From Cupriavidus pauculus (GTDB lineage Bacteria > Pseudomonadota > Gammaproteobacteria > Burkholderiales > Burkholderiaceae): 64,000 bases of DNA. Numbering within the stretch: the stretch's first letter is position 1; each line of letters starts with the position of its first letter. The position numbers were made by a program, and so were the translations under genes. Below are positions 27,204 through 36,376 of this stretch, piece by piece. The stretch is from positions 3,348,001 through 3,412,000 of the forward strand of contig NZ_CP044065.1 of assembly GCF_008693385.1 (NCBI RefSeq), read 5' to 3'. The notes under the pieces are model-generated. The model saw nothing but the letters and a program-made list of their open reading frames with translations, was not told the origin of the DNA and ran no database searches.

Positions 27204-27693
27204 CGATGTTTTTCTCTCAAGGAGCTCAAAAGAAGAAGCTGGCAAGACGACAAAACAACGTCCTGCAGCAAGGTGCCGCAAATGTACTTTGTTGTACCTC
27301 TGCAAGCAATTGGCGCGCTGGCGAAAGTGCCACAAGGATCGCGCGTCGGCGGCCACGGGCGGTGATCATTGTGATCGGAGCGCTATGCCGCGAATTGATG
27401 AGGGAGGCGCGCCTGGAGGAGAGCGCCCGCGGCAGGCGGAAATAGAGTGATCGATCGCGGGCTAGCGGGGCGGGCTCAAGGGCGCCCAAGCGGAGGGATG
27501 CCGGCGGCGTAACGGATAGGGTAGGTGAGGCTGGGATTTGCCCGCAGACGTGCGGAAGGGGCTAGGTCCGAACGGACTGTAGCTAAATCGCACCTAGGAA
27601 AGCCTTGGGTAGCCTTGATGAACCTTGATTAGACTTGGTTCCGCAAGTTGCACAAGGCGTTGATTTATAGAGCGTTTCAGTGCATCACCGGAA
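27204..27693. other. Island right flank, no gene seen
   Basis: No supported coding region. At 27602-27640 the motif CCTTG(A/G) recurs at short intervals (AGCCTTGGGTAGCCTTGATG and following), close to the right att repeat. It could be what is left of integrase arm-binding sites, but this is weak. Confidence 0.35.
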
Positions 27694-27738
27694 CTCCGAA
27701 GGCAGGGGTTGCTGGTTCGATCCCATCCGGGCACGCCA
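27694..27738. repeat. Partial tRNA-Arg copy (right attachment site of island)
   Basis: 45 bases identical at 43 positions to the 3' end of tRNA-Arg(CCG), including the CCA end. The two differences fall in the T-arm side and acceptor strand, and no 5' half is present, so it is not a functional tRNA. It marks the right end of the island. Confidence 0.88.
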
Positions 27739-28010
27739 AGAATTCTCCCGCATTGTCGTAAGCCCCTCCCTGCGTTTTCCGCAAGCAAACGGGCACAAAT
27801 TCAAAGATTCGTTGATTGCGACCGTGCTTCCTGCGTCGCATAGTCGAGTCATCCAGCCCATGCCAGTACGCCGTTGCACGTCATCCAGCAACGGCCGAGC
27901 CCATGGGCTTCTTTTCGTCCACGACTGGCCTCGCAGACCTTCCCTGACATCCAGGCGCTGATCCGAGCGGCGATGGGCGCAACCAATTTCTGTGTTGGCA
28001 AAAAACGCTT
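27739..28010. other. Region between island end and brnT remnant
   Basis: 272 bases without a supported gene; open frames are short and lack recognisable similarity. The join to brnT sequence at about 28010 looks like a deletion point. Confidence 0.35.
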
Positions 28011-28100
28011 GCCGCCTTTGCCATCCGCGGCCAGGCGCTTCGGGCCATCAGCATGCGGAAGGCGAACCAGCGAGAGGTACGACGATATGAACAAGCGTAA
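28011..28100 (+). pseudogene. brnT: brnT toxin, C-terminal remnant
   Basis: The frame ending at TAA 28098-28100 reads FAIRGQALRAISMRKANQREVRRYEQA, the conserved C-terminus of BrnT ribonuclease toxins. Upstream of about 28011 the frame no longer resembles BrnT, and the N-terminal two-thirds with the catalytic residues is absent. It overlaps the brnA start in the usual way (ATG 28087 inside its last codons), which supports the assignment. Confidence 0.75.
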
Positions 28101-28437
28101 GACACCGAAACCCGTGACCGATGCGGAGGACGCAGCCATTCGTCGGGCGGCGGCGTCGGACCCCGACGCGCGCGAGTCGACCGATGAGGAACTGGCGCGC
28201 TTGAGGCCGGCCAGTGAAGTGCTTCCGCAACTGGTGGGCAAGGCGAACGCAGCGGCGCTGATGAAGCGCCGTGGGCGTCCGGCGCTGACGGCCGACGAAC
28301 GCAAGGTCACGCTCAATATGCGTGCCGACCGCGACGTGGTGGACGCGTTTAAGGCTACCGGCGATGGCTGGCAAACGCGGATCAACGAGATCCTTCGCGC
28401 CTATGCCAAGTCTCACAAGATGTTGCCGCAAACGTAG
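28087..28437 (+). CDS. brnA: BrnA-type antitoxin
   Basis: 116 residues. The C-terminal ribbon-helix-helix DNA-binding domain reads 'LTADERKVTLNMRADRDVVDAFKATGDGWQTRINEILRAYAKSH', and the N-terminal part ('DEELARLRPASEVLPQLVG') is the toxin-binding region of BrnA (DUF4415). GAGAGG precedes ATG 28087. In intact systems BrnA neutralises BrnT and represses the operon. Here the toxin is truncated, so BrnA is an orphan antitoxin that may still bind DNA or another toxin. Confidence 0.88.
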   Translation: MNKRKTPKPVTDAEDAAIRRAAASDPDARESTDEELARLRPASEVLPQLVGKANAAALMKRRGRPALTADERKVTLNMRADRDVVDAFKATGDGWQTRINEILRAYAKSHKMLPQT

Positions 28438-28454
28438 CCATCACGATGCCAAGC

Positions 28455-29360
28455 TCATACATCGAGCGTCTTCATCCGTTCCACGACCCAATCCACGAAC
28501 ACCCGCAGCTTCGCGCTCACATGCCGGTTCGGGCGATAGGCCACGTACATCGGCATCGTCGGCATCTGCCAGTCCTCGAACAACGGCACGAGCGTCTTGC
28601 GTGCGACCGGGTCGGTGGCCATGTAGCGCGGTAGCCGGAGCGCGCCCATGCCGGCGATGCCCGCGGCCACGAAGGCGTTGCCGTCGTCGACCGTGAGGGT
28701 GTAGCGGCCCTGCACGGTCACCGTTTCGTTCCCCCGTTGCATCGAGATCGGGAACGGTTTGCCCGACCGGGCCCAGCGGTAGCCGATCAGGTGGTGCGCG
28801 GGCTTGCCCAGATCGGACGGATGTCTGGGCACACCCGCATGCTTCAGGTACGCCGGCGCCGCGTACACGCCTAGCCGAAGCTCGCCGATGGGCCGGGCCA
28901 CCAGCGACTGGTCGCGCAGCTCGCCGCCGCGCACGACGCAGTCCACGTTTTCGTCGATCAGGTCGACCATGCGGTCGCTCACGCCGAGGTCGAGGTGGAT
29001 GTCGGGATAGCGCGCATAGAAATCCGGCAGCGCCGGCACGAGGATCCCGCTTGCGAACGGCGACGGCACGTCCACACGCAGCCGCCCCCGCGGCGCGGTC
29101 GACGCCTGCGACAGGCTCGTCTCCGCATCGTCCATCTCCGCCAGCAGCCGGACCACGCGTTCGTAGTACGCCGCCCCATCCTCGGTCACGTTCACCTTGC
29201 GCGTGGTCCGGTTCAGCAGCTTCACGCGAAGCCGCGCCTCGAGTTGCTGCACGAGCTGCGTCACCGTCGTCTTGCTCATATGCAGGGTGTCCGCCGCCCG
29301 GGTAAAGCTTCCCGTTTCCACGACACGCGCAAACGCCTGCATGGCGTCGAATCGATCCAT
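28455..29360 (-). CDS. LysR-family transcriptional regulator
   Basis: 301 residues from ATG 29360 (GGGAGCC upstream); the frame is open further upstream without similarity. The N-terminal helix-turn-helix spans 1-60 ('MDRFDAMQAFARVVETGSFTRAADTLHMSKTTVTQLVQQLEARL'). The rest is the two-lobed effector domain of the AaeR/PecT-like group. It is divergent from a RidA gene, which is its likely target. A TGTTT-N9-AAACA palindrome lies in the shared promoter region. Confidence 0.93.
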   Translation of the reverse strand: MDRFDAMQAFARVVETGSFTRAADTLHMSKTTVTQLVQQLEARLRVKLLNRTTRKVNVTEDGAAYYERVVRLLAEMDDAETSLSQASTAPRGRLRVDVPSPFASGILVPALPDFYARYPDIHLDLGVSDRMVDLIDENVDCVVRGGELRDQSLVARPIGELRLGVYAAPAYLKHAGVPRHPSDLGKPAHHLIGYRWARSGKPFPISMQRGNETVTVQGRYTLTVDDGNAFVAAGIAGMGALRLPRYMATDPVARKTLVPLFEDWQMPTMPMYVAYRPNRHVSAKLRVFVDWVVERMKTLDV

Positions 29361-29385
29361 TCCGGCTCCCGGTCGGTCCGTTGAT

Positions 29386-29404
29386 TGTTTGGATTCTACA
29401 AACA
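29386..29404. promoter_or_regulatory. Candidate LysR operator
   Basis: The palindrome TGTTT-GGATTCTAC-AAACA (29386-29404) lies 26 bases upstream of the LysR start and 82 upstream of ridA, and contains a T-N11-A motif. This is the usual position for an autoregulatory and divergent activation site. Confidence 0.4.
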
Positions 29405-29486
29405 GTGCGGAACAAAGGTACGCGTTTATCGCCGCGACGCCGCCGCGTAAAGTGGTTGCCATCGTGATCCCTTGATGGAGTCAGCC

Positions 29487-29879
29487 ATGACCACCCGCGA
29501 CGTCGTCTTCCCGCCCAAACGCCACGCCCTCTACGCAAAGAACCGCTATTCGCCTGCCGTCCGCTCCAACGGCTTCCTGTTCGTCTCGGGCCAGGTCGGC
29601 AGCCGCGACGACGGCAGCCCCGAACCCGACCTCAAGGCGCAGGTTCGCCTCGCCTTCGAGAACCTCAACGCGATCCTCGCGGCCGCCGGCGGCTCGTTCG
29701 AGGACGTGGTCGACGTCACGGTCTTTATGGTCGATCCGCAAACGACCTTCGAAACCATCTGGGAAGTCGTGCCCGACTACTGGGGCGACGCGCCATATCC
29801 CACGATCACCGCGGTCGGTGTCACGTGGCTGTACGGCTTCCAGTTCGAGATCAAGGTGATTGCCAAGGACCGGTCGTGA
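29487..29879 (+). CDS. RidA family protein (enamine/imine deaminase)
   Basis: 130 residues, the normal size of the YjgF/RidA trimer-forming family. 'SGQVGSRDDGSPEPDLKAQVRLAFENLNAILAAAGGSFEDVVDVTVFMVD' carries the family core. RidA proteins hydrolyse reactive 2-aminoacrylate-type imines, though several subfamilies have other roles, and the usual C-terminal Arg-x-x-Val-Glu motif is altered here (FQFEIKVIAKDRS). ATG 29487 has GGAG six bases upstream. Divergent from the LysR gene. Confidence 0.9.
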   Translation: MTTRDVVFPPKRHALYAKNRYSPAVRSNGFLFVSGQVGSRDDGSPEPDLKAQVRLAFENLNAILAAAGGSFEDVVDVTVFMVDPQTTFETIWEVVPDYWGDAPYPTITAVGVTWLYGFQFEIKVIAKDRS

Positions 29880-31502
29880 TCAGCCCTCGCTGATCAGCCG
29901 GCCCGCGAGCAACCGCACCGTTCGCGTGAGTCCAATCGCATCGAGAAACGCCTCGTCGTGGCTCACCACCACCAGCGCGCCTTCGTATGCGCGCAGCGCA
30001 GCCTCCAGTTGCGCAATCGCTTCGAGGTCGAGATTGTTCGTGGGCTCGTCGAGCAGCAGCAGCGTCGGTGCCGGCTCCGCGTGCAGGATGCAGGCCAGCA
30101 CCGCGCGCAGGCGCTCGCCGCCGGACAGGGCTTCGACCGGAAGTGCCATGCGCGCGCCGCGGAACAGATAGCGGGCGAGGAGGTTGGCGCGGTCGGCGGC
30201 GGCCATGCCCGGTGTGAACGTCGCGAAGTTGTCGGCGACGGTAGCAGCGGGGTCGAGCAGGTCCAGCCGCTGGGACAGGTACGCCATCCGTCCCGGTCCC
30301 CGATAGACCGAGCCCGCGCCGACAGACAGGTCCCCGGCGATCAGGCGCAGCAGCGTCGTCTTGCCCGCGCCATTGGCACCCGTCACCGCGATGCGCTCCG
30401 GACCCCGGATATCGAGGTCGACGCCGTCGGCCGCAAAGACGGGCCGGCCATCGCGGAAGACCTGCATGCCTTCACCGAGAAACACCTGCCGTCCCGCGGG
30501 CACGCGCGTGGCCGGCAGCGAGAGGTCGAAGCTCACGGTGTCGCGCACGGCATCGACCGCGGCGCCCAAGCGGGTCCGGGCATCGTCGATGCGCGCGGCA
30601 TGCGTGTCGTGCGATTTGCCCGCGGACACCTGCGCCGCGCGCTGGCGCCCGCCGGCGACGATCTTCGGCAGGCCCGCGTCGGGCGCCCGGCGCGCGGCCT
30701 GTCCCGCGCGGCGCTCGCCGCGTTCGTGGGCCAGCTGCATGTCGCGCCGTTCGCGGCGAACCGCCTGACGCAGGCCGCGCACCGCTTGCTCGGCCGCGCG
30801 CTGCTCGACCTCGACCGTTTCGCGATACAGGCCGTAGCCACCCCCGTACAGCCGCAGCGTGTGTCGATCGAGCTCGGCGATCCGATCCATGCGATCGAGC
30901 AGCGAACGATCGTGGCTCGCGACGATCAGGCATCCGGTCCAGTCGTCGAGCAGACGGTACAGCCGCTCGCGCGCATCGCGGTCGAGGTTGTTCGTGGGTT
31001 CATCGAGCAGCAGCACATCGGGCTGGTCCAGCAGCCGCGACGCGAGACCGAGCGCCATGATCTCGCCACCGCTCAAGGTATGCAGCGCACGCGCGAAATC
31101 GATCTCGCCGAGCCCCACACGCGCGAGCGCGATGCGCGTGCGGTCCTCGATGTCCCAGGCATCGCCGACCATATCGAACAACGCCGCGTCGGCGCGACCG
31201 GATGCAATGGCCGCCATCGCATCGAGCTGCGGGGCGATGCCGAGTGCCTGCGCCACGCGCAGGTCGCCGCCGAGCGGCAGATGCTGCGGCAGCCATGCCA
31301 CGCGTCCGATGACCTCGATATGGCCGGCCAGCGGCGCGAGTTCGCCCGCGATAAGCCGCAGGAGCGTGCTCTTGCCGGCGCCATTGGGGGCAATCAGGCC
31401 TGTGCGGCCGGTGCCGAACGTTGCCGACAGATTGTCGAAGACGGGGGTGCCATCAGGCCAGGCATGGGAGAGATGAGCAATGCGAACGAGCGCGTCGGGC
31501 AT
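29880..31502 (-). CDS. ABC-F family ATPase
   Basis: 540 residues with two ABC domains and no membrane segments. Walker A motifs are 'GLIAPNGAGKSTLL' and 'VTGANGAGKTTLL'. Signature motifs are 'LSGGEIMALGLASRLL' and 'LSGGERLRAVLACIL', each followed by 'LLLLDEPTNNLD'. The Arg/Gln-rich linker between domains is about 110 residues. ABC-F proteins act on ribosomes to relieve stalling, and some protect against antibiotics. The stop abuts the ridA stop (convergent). The upstream 215 bases hold no gene. Confidence 0.92.
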   Translation of the reverse strand: MPDALVRIAHLSHAWPDGTPVFDNLSATFGTGRTGLIAPNGAGKSTLLRLIAGELAPLAGHIEVIGRVAWLPQHLPLGGDLRVAQALGIAPQLDAMAAIASGRADAALFDMVGDAWDIEDRTRIALARVGLGEIDFARALHTLSGGEIMALGLASRLLDQPDVLLLDEPTNNLDRDARERLYRLLDDWTGCLIVASHDRSLLDRMDRIAELDRHTLRLYGGGYGLYRETVEVEQRAAEQAVRGLRQAVRRERRDMQLAHERGERRAGQAARRAPDAGLPKIVAGGRQRAAQVSAGKSHDTHAARIDDARTRLGAAVDAVRDTVSFDLSLPATRVPAGRQVFLGEGMQVFRDGRPVFAADGVDLDIRGPERIAVTGANGAGKTTLLRLIAGDLSVGAGSVYRGPGRMAYLSQRLDLLDPAATVADNFATFTPGMAAADRANLLARYLFRGARMALPVEALSGGERLRAVLACILHAEPAPTLLLLDEPTNNLDLEAIAQLEAALRAYEGALVVVSHDEAFLDAIGLTRTVRLLAGRLISEG

Positions 31503-31717
31503 GGAGGAGATCGCCAGATATGGCGGCGCCCGGCGTGCGCGACGTCAATCCGTGCGCGCGAGCGGAACACCAGCCGTGTGAACGTGAAACGCGACGGCAA
31601 CACGGCGCGCATGCACAGCGCGATGACGGTTGCGGTCGCGGGACGGGAGGGCAGGGCCTCGGTTCACATGGCGGTGAGCGATCTCCGAAGGGGATACGCG
31701 CATTCTACGCGCAACGG

Positions 31718-32371
31718 TCAGCCGCGCGCGTTCCAGCGATTGGCGATATAGCGCCCGGCACGGCCGCGTTCGAGGTCGTCCGCGAGCACGCGGGCCGGGT
31801 TGCCCGCCACCGTGACGTTGGCAGGCACGTCGCGCGTCACGACGCTGCCCGCGCCCACGGTCACGTTATCGCCGATGGTCACGTCCTCGACGATGCAGAC
31901 ATTGGGGCCGATATAGACGTTGTCCCCGATGGTCGCCGCCTGGCCATGGTTCGCGCCGATCGTCACGCATTGCGAGATATTGCAGTTGGCGCCGATGACC
32001 ACCGACTCGTTGAGCACGATGCCGCCGAAATGGCCGATATAGAAACCGGGGCCGATGCGCGTGCCGCGCGGAATCACGATGCCGAGCTGACGCTGCTTGC
32101 GGCGAAGCATCAGCTTGAGGAACGCGCCGCGCACGCCCGTCGTGCAGGCCGAGGCCAGCCGGAACCATACGAGGTAGTGAAAGCCTTCGGTGGCGACGTA
32201 ATGCTTAAGGAAAGCTTTGACCGAGGTTTCGCCCGCGACGCGATACAGGTCGCTGCGGATCAGTGTCGTCGCGGAATCGTGGATCGCCTCGCGGCCAGCA
32301 TGATGCGAGGGGTGCGGAGGGTGCGAGGGGGGCGACGACGATCGACGCGTCGGCGACGCGGGCAGCATCAT
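31718..32371 (-). CDS. Hexapeptide-repeat acetyltransferase, serine acetyltransferase-like
   Basis: 217 residues from ATG 32371 (a second ATG follows at once). After a low-complexity N-terminus rich in Ser, Pro and His comes a left-handed beta helix of hexapeptide repeats ('IGPGFYIGHFGGIVLNESVVIGANCNISQCVTIGANH ... IGDNVYIGPNVCIVEDVTIGDNVTVGAGSVVTRDVP'). The active-site His and acyl-CoA pocket residues are those of the CysE/colanic-acid acetyltransferase group. It acetylates a sugar or serine; the substrate is uncertain. It follows a 44-residue membrane protein by 14 bases. Confidence 0.8.
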   Translation of the reverse strand: MMLPASPTRRSSSPPSHPPHPSHHAGREAIHDSATTLIRSDLYRVAGETSVKAFLKHYVATEGFHYLVWFRLASACTTGVRGAFLKLMLRRKQRQLGIVIPRGTRIGPGFYIGHFGGIVLNESVVIGANCNISQCVTIGANHGQAATIGDNVYIGPNVCIVEDVTIGDNVTVGAGSVVTRDVPANVTVAGNPARVLADDLERGRAGRYIANRWNARG

Positions 32372-32385
32372 GATGCGGCGCCCGG

Positions 32386-32520
32386 TCAGGGGCGAAGCAG
32401 GTCGAATCCGCCGAACGCGACCACGCCGCTCAGCACGACAAAGGCAGGCGAGTCGCCTCCCAGCAGAAGGATGGCGGCGGCGAGCCAGGTCGTCAGCGTA
32501 AAGGCGATCGTGCGTTTCAT
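32386..32520 (-). CDS. Small membrane protein, 44 residues
   Basis: From ATG 32520: MKRTIAFTLTTWLAAAILLL begins one membrane helix, and a second hydrophobic segment (SPAFVVLSGVVAFGGF) leads to the end. The frame is open upstream, but this start gives a clean K/R-flanked helix. It lies 14 bases before the acetyltransferase start and is probably cotranscribed. Function unknown. A clear ribosome site is not visible, so confidence is moderate. Confidence 0.5.
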   Translation of the reverse strand: MKRTIAFTLTTWLAAAILLLGGDSPAFVVLSGVVAFGGFDLLRP

Positions 32521-32807
32521 GATGCGGCGGCAGAGGCGTCCGGCGCATACAGGAAAGGGGGAGCCGGGCGGAAGTTGGCTAAGTATAAACCCGCATCGCG
32601 ATGTTTTGCTGCGGTGCATCAAACGTCGCTTCCGGCCAACACGAAACGGGCCTTATTCGGCGCCTCATCGGTGTAACCGATTGGGCCGATTCTGACCCCG
32701 GCACCGGGCCACGCGCGCCCCGACGCCAACGCCGCCGCCCCCCTGCGGCCGATGGCGCGCGGCTTGCATCGCATCGGGATCGGCTCAATCCGAAGGGGAG
32801 GTGTGCC

Positions 32808-34196
32808 ATGGCAACGATAGCTTCGGGTCACTTGGAGGCGCTGCGACAGGCCGTGCACGGCCGTGTGCTGCTGCCCGGCGACGACGGGTACGACGTGGCC
32901 CGTACGGTATGGAACGCGACCGTCGATCGGCGGCCGGCCATCATCGTGCAGTGCTCGGGCACGACCGATGTCGTGCACGCGGTCAACTTCGCGCGGGACC
33001 GCGGCCTCGTGCTCGCCGTCCGCGGCGGCGGCCACAATATCGCCGGCAGCGCCATCTGCAATGATGGGCTCGTGATCGACATGTCGATGCTGCGCGTGGT
33101 GAGCATCGAGCAGCCCGACCGCGTCGCATGGGTGTGCCCCGGCGCCACGCTTGCGGACTTCGATCACGAAGCGCAGGGCTGCGGCATGGCCACGCCGCTC
33201 GGCATCAACTCGACGACGGGCGTCGCGGGCCTGACGCTCGGCGGCGGCTTCGGCTGGCTCACGCGCAAGTACGGCATGTCTGTGGATAACCTGCTCGGCG
33301 CGATGGTCGTGACGGCCGACGGGCAGCGACGCTGGGCCAGCGCCACCGACGATGCGGACCTGTTCTGGGCGATACGCGGCGGTGGCGGCAACTTCGGCGT
33401 CGTCACGCTGTTCCAGTTCCGGCTGCACGATGTGGGGCCGCAGGTCCATGCGGGACTCATCGTGTTTCCGGCCGCGCAGGCGCGCGACGTCCTGCGGCAA
33501 TACCGCGTGTTCACCGAAACCATGCCCGAAGACCTCAACGTCTGGGCGGTCCTGCGCAAGGCGCCGCCGCTGCCGTTCCTGCCGGCCTCCGCGCATGGCA
33601 CCGACGTGGTGGTACTCGCCGCGTTCCACCTCGGCACGCCCGAGCAGGTGCAGACGGACATCGCGCCGATGCGCGCGTTCGGGCAGGCCATCGGCGAGCA
33701 TATCGGGCCGGTGCCCTACACCGCGTGGCAACAGGCCTTCGACCCGCTGCTCGGTCCGGGCGCGCGCAACTACTGGAAGTCGCACAACTTTTCGCGCCTG
33801 GACGATGCGGCGATCGACGCGATGATCGACTACGCGGCGCGGCTGCCGTCGCCGCTGGCCGATATCTTTCTCGGCCATGTCGGCGGCGTGGCCAACCGCG
33901 TGCCGCCCGACGCCACGGCCTATCACCACCGCGACGCGCGCTTCGTGATGAACGTGCATTCGCGCTGGGAGCGCCCGGACGAGGACGCCAACTGCATCGC
34001 CTGGGCGCGCGACTTCTTTCGCGCGACGCAGCCGTATGCGAGCGGCGGCGTCTACGTGAATTTCCTGACCGAGGATGAAGCGGGGCGCACGAGTGACGCG
34101 TATGGGTCCAACTATGCGCGGCTCGCCGCGCTGAAGAAGCGCTACGATCCGCACAACCTGTTCTGTACCAACCAGAACATCGCGCCAGCGTCCTGA
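32808..34196 (+). CDS. FAD-binding oxidase, berberine-bridge-enzyme type
   Basis: 462 residues from ATG 32808 with AAGGGGAGG upstream. The PCMH-type FAD domain has '[14 protein letters not shown]', whose His is the usual covalent FAD ligand, then '[19 protein letters not shown]'. The second ligand cysteine of bicovalent members is absent, so a single His link is expected. The C-terminal BBE motif is '[27 protein letters not shown]'. Such enzymes oxidise sugars, alcohols or alkaloid-like compounds with oxygen; the substrate is not predictable. Confidence 0.9.
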   Translation: MATIASGHLEALRQAVHGRVLLPGDDGYDVARTVWNATVDRRPAIIVQCSGTTDVVHAVNFARDRGLVLAVRGGGHNIAGSAICNDGLVIDMSMLRVVSIEQPDRVAWVCPGATLADFDHEAQGCGMATPLGINSTTGVAGLTLGGGFGWLTRKYGMSVDNLLGAMVVTADGQRRWASATDDADLFWAIRGGGGNFGVVTLFQFRLHDVGPQVHAGLIVFPAAQARDVLRQYRVFTETMPEDLNVWAVLRKAPPLPFLPASAHGTDVVVLAAFHLGTPEQVQTDIAPMRAFGQAIGEHIGPVPYTAWQQAFDPLLGPGARNYWKSHNFSRLDDAAIDAMIDYAARLPSPLADIFLGHVGGVANRVPPDATAYHHRDARFVMNVHSRWERPDEDANCIAWARDFFRATQPYASGGVYVNFLTEDEAGRTSDAYGSNYARLAALKKRYDPHNLFCTNQNIAPAS

Positions 34197-34240
34197 CCGC
34201 AATTCCCACCGCCGGCCCGCGCGTTGCTATCATCACGCGC

Positions 34241-34648
34241 ATGGCCGGCGAATTCCACATCCCTCACCACGAATACGAGATCACCGCGATCCGCGCGCAG
34301 GGCGCGGGTGGGCAGAACATCAACAAGGTGTCCAACGCGGTGCATCTGCGCTACGACGTGCGCGCGTCGTCGCTGGCGGCCGACCACAAGGAGCGGCTGC
34401 TCGCGCTCAGCGATCACCGCATCACGCGCGATGGCGTGGTCGTGATCAAGGCCCAGCAGCATCGCAGCCTCGAGCTCAATCGCGAGGACGCGATCCGCCG
34501 GCTCCACGAGCTCGTGCTGAGCGTGGCCGAGGCCCCGCGCACACGGCGCGCGACGCGCCCCACGTTTGCTTCGCGCGTGCGGCGGCTCGAAGGCAAGACG
34601 CAGCGCAGCCAGGTCAAGGCGCTGCGCGGCAAAGTGACCGATCACTGA
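34241..34648 (+). CDS. arfB: Alternative ribosome-rescue factor B (peptidyl-tRNA hydrolase)
   Basis: 135 residues with the catalytic GGQ motif in '[21 protein letters not shown]' and a basic C-terminal tail ([23 protein letters not shown]) that enters the empty mRNA channel. This is the YaeJ/ArfB form, with no codon-recognition domain. It frees ribosomes stalled on messages without stop codons. ATG 34241 follows the FAD oxidase by 44 bases. Confidence 0.95.
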   Translation: MAGEFHIPHHEYEITAIRAQGAGGQNINKVSNAVHLRYDVRASSLAADHKERLLALSDHRITRDGVVVIKAQQHRSLELNREDAIRRLHELVLSVAEAPRTRRATRPTFASRVRRLEGKTQRSQVKALRGKVTDH

Positions 34649-34649
34649 A

Positions 34650-35618
34650 TCAGGGATTACCGAATCCGCGCGGGAGCACGCCGCGCACGAACTGCGCGGC
34701 CTCGTCGAGCGCGCGCCGCGCCTCCGGCAGAAACGGATGGTAGATCTGCCACACATGCGGTACACGCTTCCAGATGCGCAACTCGGCCTTGCCGCCGGCC
34801 GCGCGCACGCGATCGACAAGCCGGCGCGAGTCGTCGAGCAACACCTCGCGATCGCTCGCCTGCACGAACAGCGGCGGCAGCGCCGACATCTCTTCCTTGC
34901 TTGCATAGAGCGGCGATACGAGGGGATCGGTGGCGGGAATATCGCCCAGATAGAAGCGCGCCGCGCGCCCGACCGATTCGCCATGGAACATCACGTCGCT
35001 GCGATCGTTCGTGCGTAACGTTTCGCCCGTGGCCGCCAGGTCGGTCCACGGCGAGAACAGCAGCGCGCCCGCGGGCATCGGCAATCCCTCGCGTTGCAGG
35101 GCGATCAGCGTCGCCAGCGCCAGTCCGCCGCCGGCCGAGTCCCCCGCCAGGACGAGATGCCGTGCCGACAAGCCGCGTGCGAGCAGTGCGCGATAGGCCG
35201 TCAGCGCATCGTCGAGCGCGGCCGGATGCGGATGTTCGGGCGCGAGCCGGTAGTCGAGCGAGAACAACTGCACGCCCGACTTCTCGGCCAGCGCGAGCGT
35301 CAGCGGGCGATGCGTCTGCGGCGAGCAGAAGTAATAGCCGCCGCCGTGCAGATAGAAGATCGTCGGCGTATCGACCTGGGTCGCCACGTCGTCATTGTCG
35401 GCGCCGTTCGCATGTACCGTGAGCAACGGCCGCGTCCATTCGCCGGGCAGGTCGGGCGCCGTGGAGGCCCCGATGCGCCAGCCTTCCGGAATGCGCGCCT
35501 GATGACCGAACTGGCTCATCGCGCGCCGCGTGCCGGGAATGTCGATATGCTCGGGCGGCGGCCCGCGCCTGAGCTTCTTCCGCAATCCGTACGACAGCAG
35601 CAGGTTCTGCAGACTCAT
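34650..35618 (-). CDS. Alpha/beta hydrolase, hormone-sensitive-lipase type esterase
   Basis: 322 residues. The oxyanion motif is 'YLHGGGYYFCSP', the nucleophile elbow 'LAGDSAGGGLA' (Ser), and the acid/base part 'VQASDREVLLDDSRRL' and 'RVPHVWQIYHPFLPEA'. These cytoplasmic enzymes hydrolyse short acyl esters. GGAGAG precedes ATG 35618. It begins 34 bases after the TetR gene on the same strand, so the two form a unit divergent from the P450 fusion; the esterase may act on the same class of compounds. Confidence 0.92.
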   Translation of the reverse strand: MSLQNLLLSYGLRKKLRRGPPPEHIDIPGTRRAMSQFGHQARIPEGWRIGASTAPDLPGEWTRPLLTVHANGADNDDVATQVDTPTIFYLHGGGYYFCSPQTHRPLTLALAEKSGVQLFSLDYRLAPEHPHPAALDDALTAYRALLARGLSARHLVLAGDSAGGGLALATLIALQREGLPMPAGALLFSPWTDLAATGETLRTNDRSDVMFHGESVGRAARFYLGDIPATDPLVSPLYASKEEMSALPPLFVQASDREVLLDDSRRLVDRVRAAGGKAELRIWKRVPHVWQIYHPFLPEARRALDEAAQFVRGVLPRGFGNP

Positions 35619-35652
35619 CGGCGATCTCTCCGGAATGACGATTCAAACGCGC

Positions 35653-36324
35653 CTACGACAGCTTGGCGGCCGCCTTCGCGGTACGCGGGAGCGCCGCGGT
35701 CGATGTGGCCAGTGCGCCGAGGTTCGGCGCGCCGGCACTGGCACCCAGCAGCAGCCAGCGAATCAGCTGCGTGGCCTGCAGCGCCAGCCGCTTGCGTTCG
35801 GCGGCACCGGCCTCGAGGTAGTCGGCCGAGGCATGGAACAGATGCGAGACCACGTAGCGGCTGAAATCGTCGAGCGCCGCGCGCGGCAGGGCCGGGCATA
35901 GTTCGAGCCGCTCGATATCCTCGGCCATCTCCGCGGCGATGGCCGCAAGCAATGCGCGAATGGCTTCGCGCAACGCGGGCTGCGGCCCGGTGATTCCGCA
36001 CAGGCCGACGACGAAGGCATCGGCATGCGCGCGCGCGTACGCAAAGAATGCCTCGCACGCACGCGTCGCCACCTCCTGCGGATTGTCGCGGGCGGCGGCC
36101 CAGCGTACCGCGCGCAGCATCGGCCGCAGCTCGTCGCTGACTTCGGCGAGCGCGGTCACCGCGAGATCTTCCATATCGCGGAAATGGCGATAGAACGTAT
36201 TGGGATTGAGTCCCGCCTCGCGCGCGAGTTCCCGCAGGCCGAGCGCGGCGAAGCTGCGGCGCGCGGCGGCGAGGCGCAGCGCGGCATCGATAAGCCGGCG
36301 CTTGCCGTCGGCAATGTCTTCCAT
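35653..36324 (-). CDS. TetR-family transcriptional repressor
   Basis: 223 residues. The N-terminal helix-turn-helix is 'FAALGLRELAREAGLNPNTFYRHFRDMEDL'; the C-terminal helical ligand domain is Ala/Leu-rich with no recognisable ligand signature. It is divergent from the P450-reductase gene, and two palindromes lie between them, so it most likely represses both directions and responds to a hydrophobic inducer such as a fatty acid. GAGAG is placed before ATG 36324. Confidence 0.93.
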   Translation of the reverse strand: MEDIADGKRRLIDAALRLAAARRSFAALGLRELAREAGLNPNTFYRHFRDMEDLAVTALAEVSDELRPMLRAVRWAAARDNPQEVATRACEAFFAYARAHADAFVVGLCGITGPQPALREAIRALLAAIAAEMAEDIERLELCPALPRAALDDFSRYVVSHLFHASADYLEAGAAERKRLALQATQLIRWLLLGASAGAPNLGALATSTAALPRTAKAAAKLS

Positions 36325-36376
36325 GTTCTCTCGCGTTATCGAAGAATCGAACGATCACTCGGTTCGCACGCATTGA

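Larger units (their letters stand above)
25217..27738. mobile_element. Remnant of a tRNA-Arg-integrated genomic island
   Basis: The 2.5-kb stretch between the tRNA gene and its partial 3' copy has the hallmarks of an island. A tyrosine-integrase C-terminus lies next to the tRNA, flanking att repeats are present, and there is cargo with visibly lower GC than the chromosome around it. The integrase is reduced to about 41 residues, so the element cannot move by itself and was probably shortened by deletion. Its contents are the integrase remnant, a 17-codon ORF and one membrane-protein gene. Confidence 0.8.

Noticed and set aside
27594..27891. Minus-strand ORFs with WDRTSNPCLRS and GSNQQPLPSEF near 27.7 kb
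   Set aside because: Same artefact from the partial tRNA copy; used instead as a pointer to the right attachment repeat.
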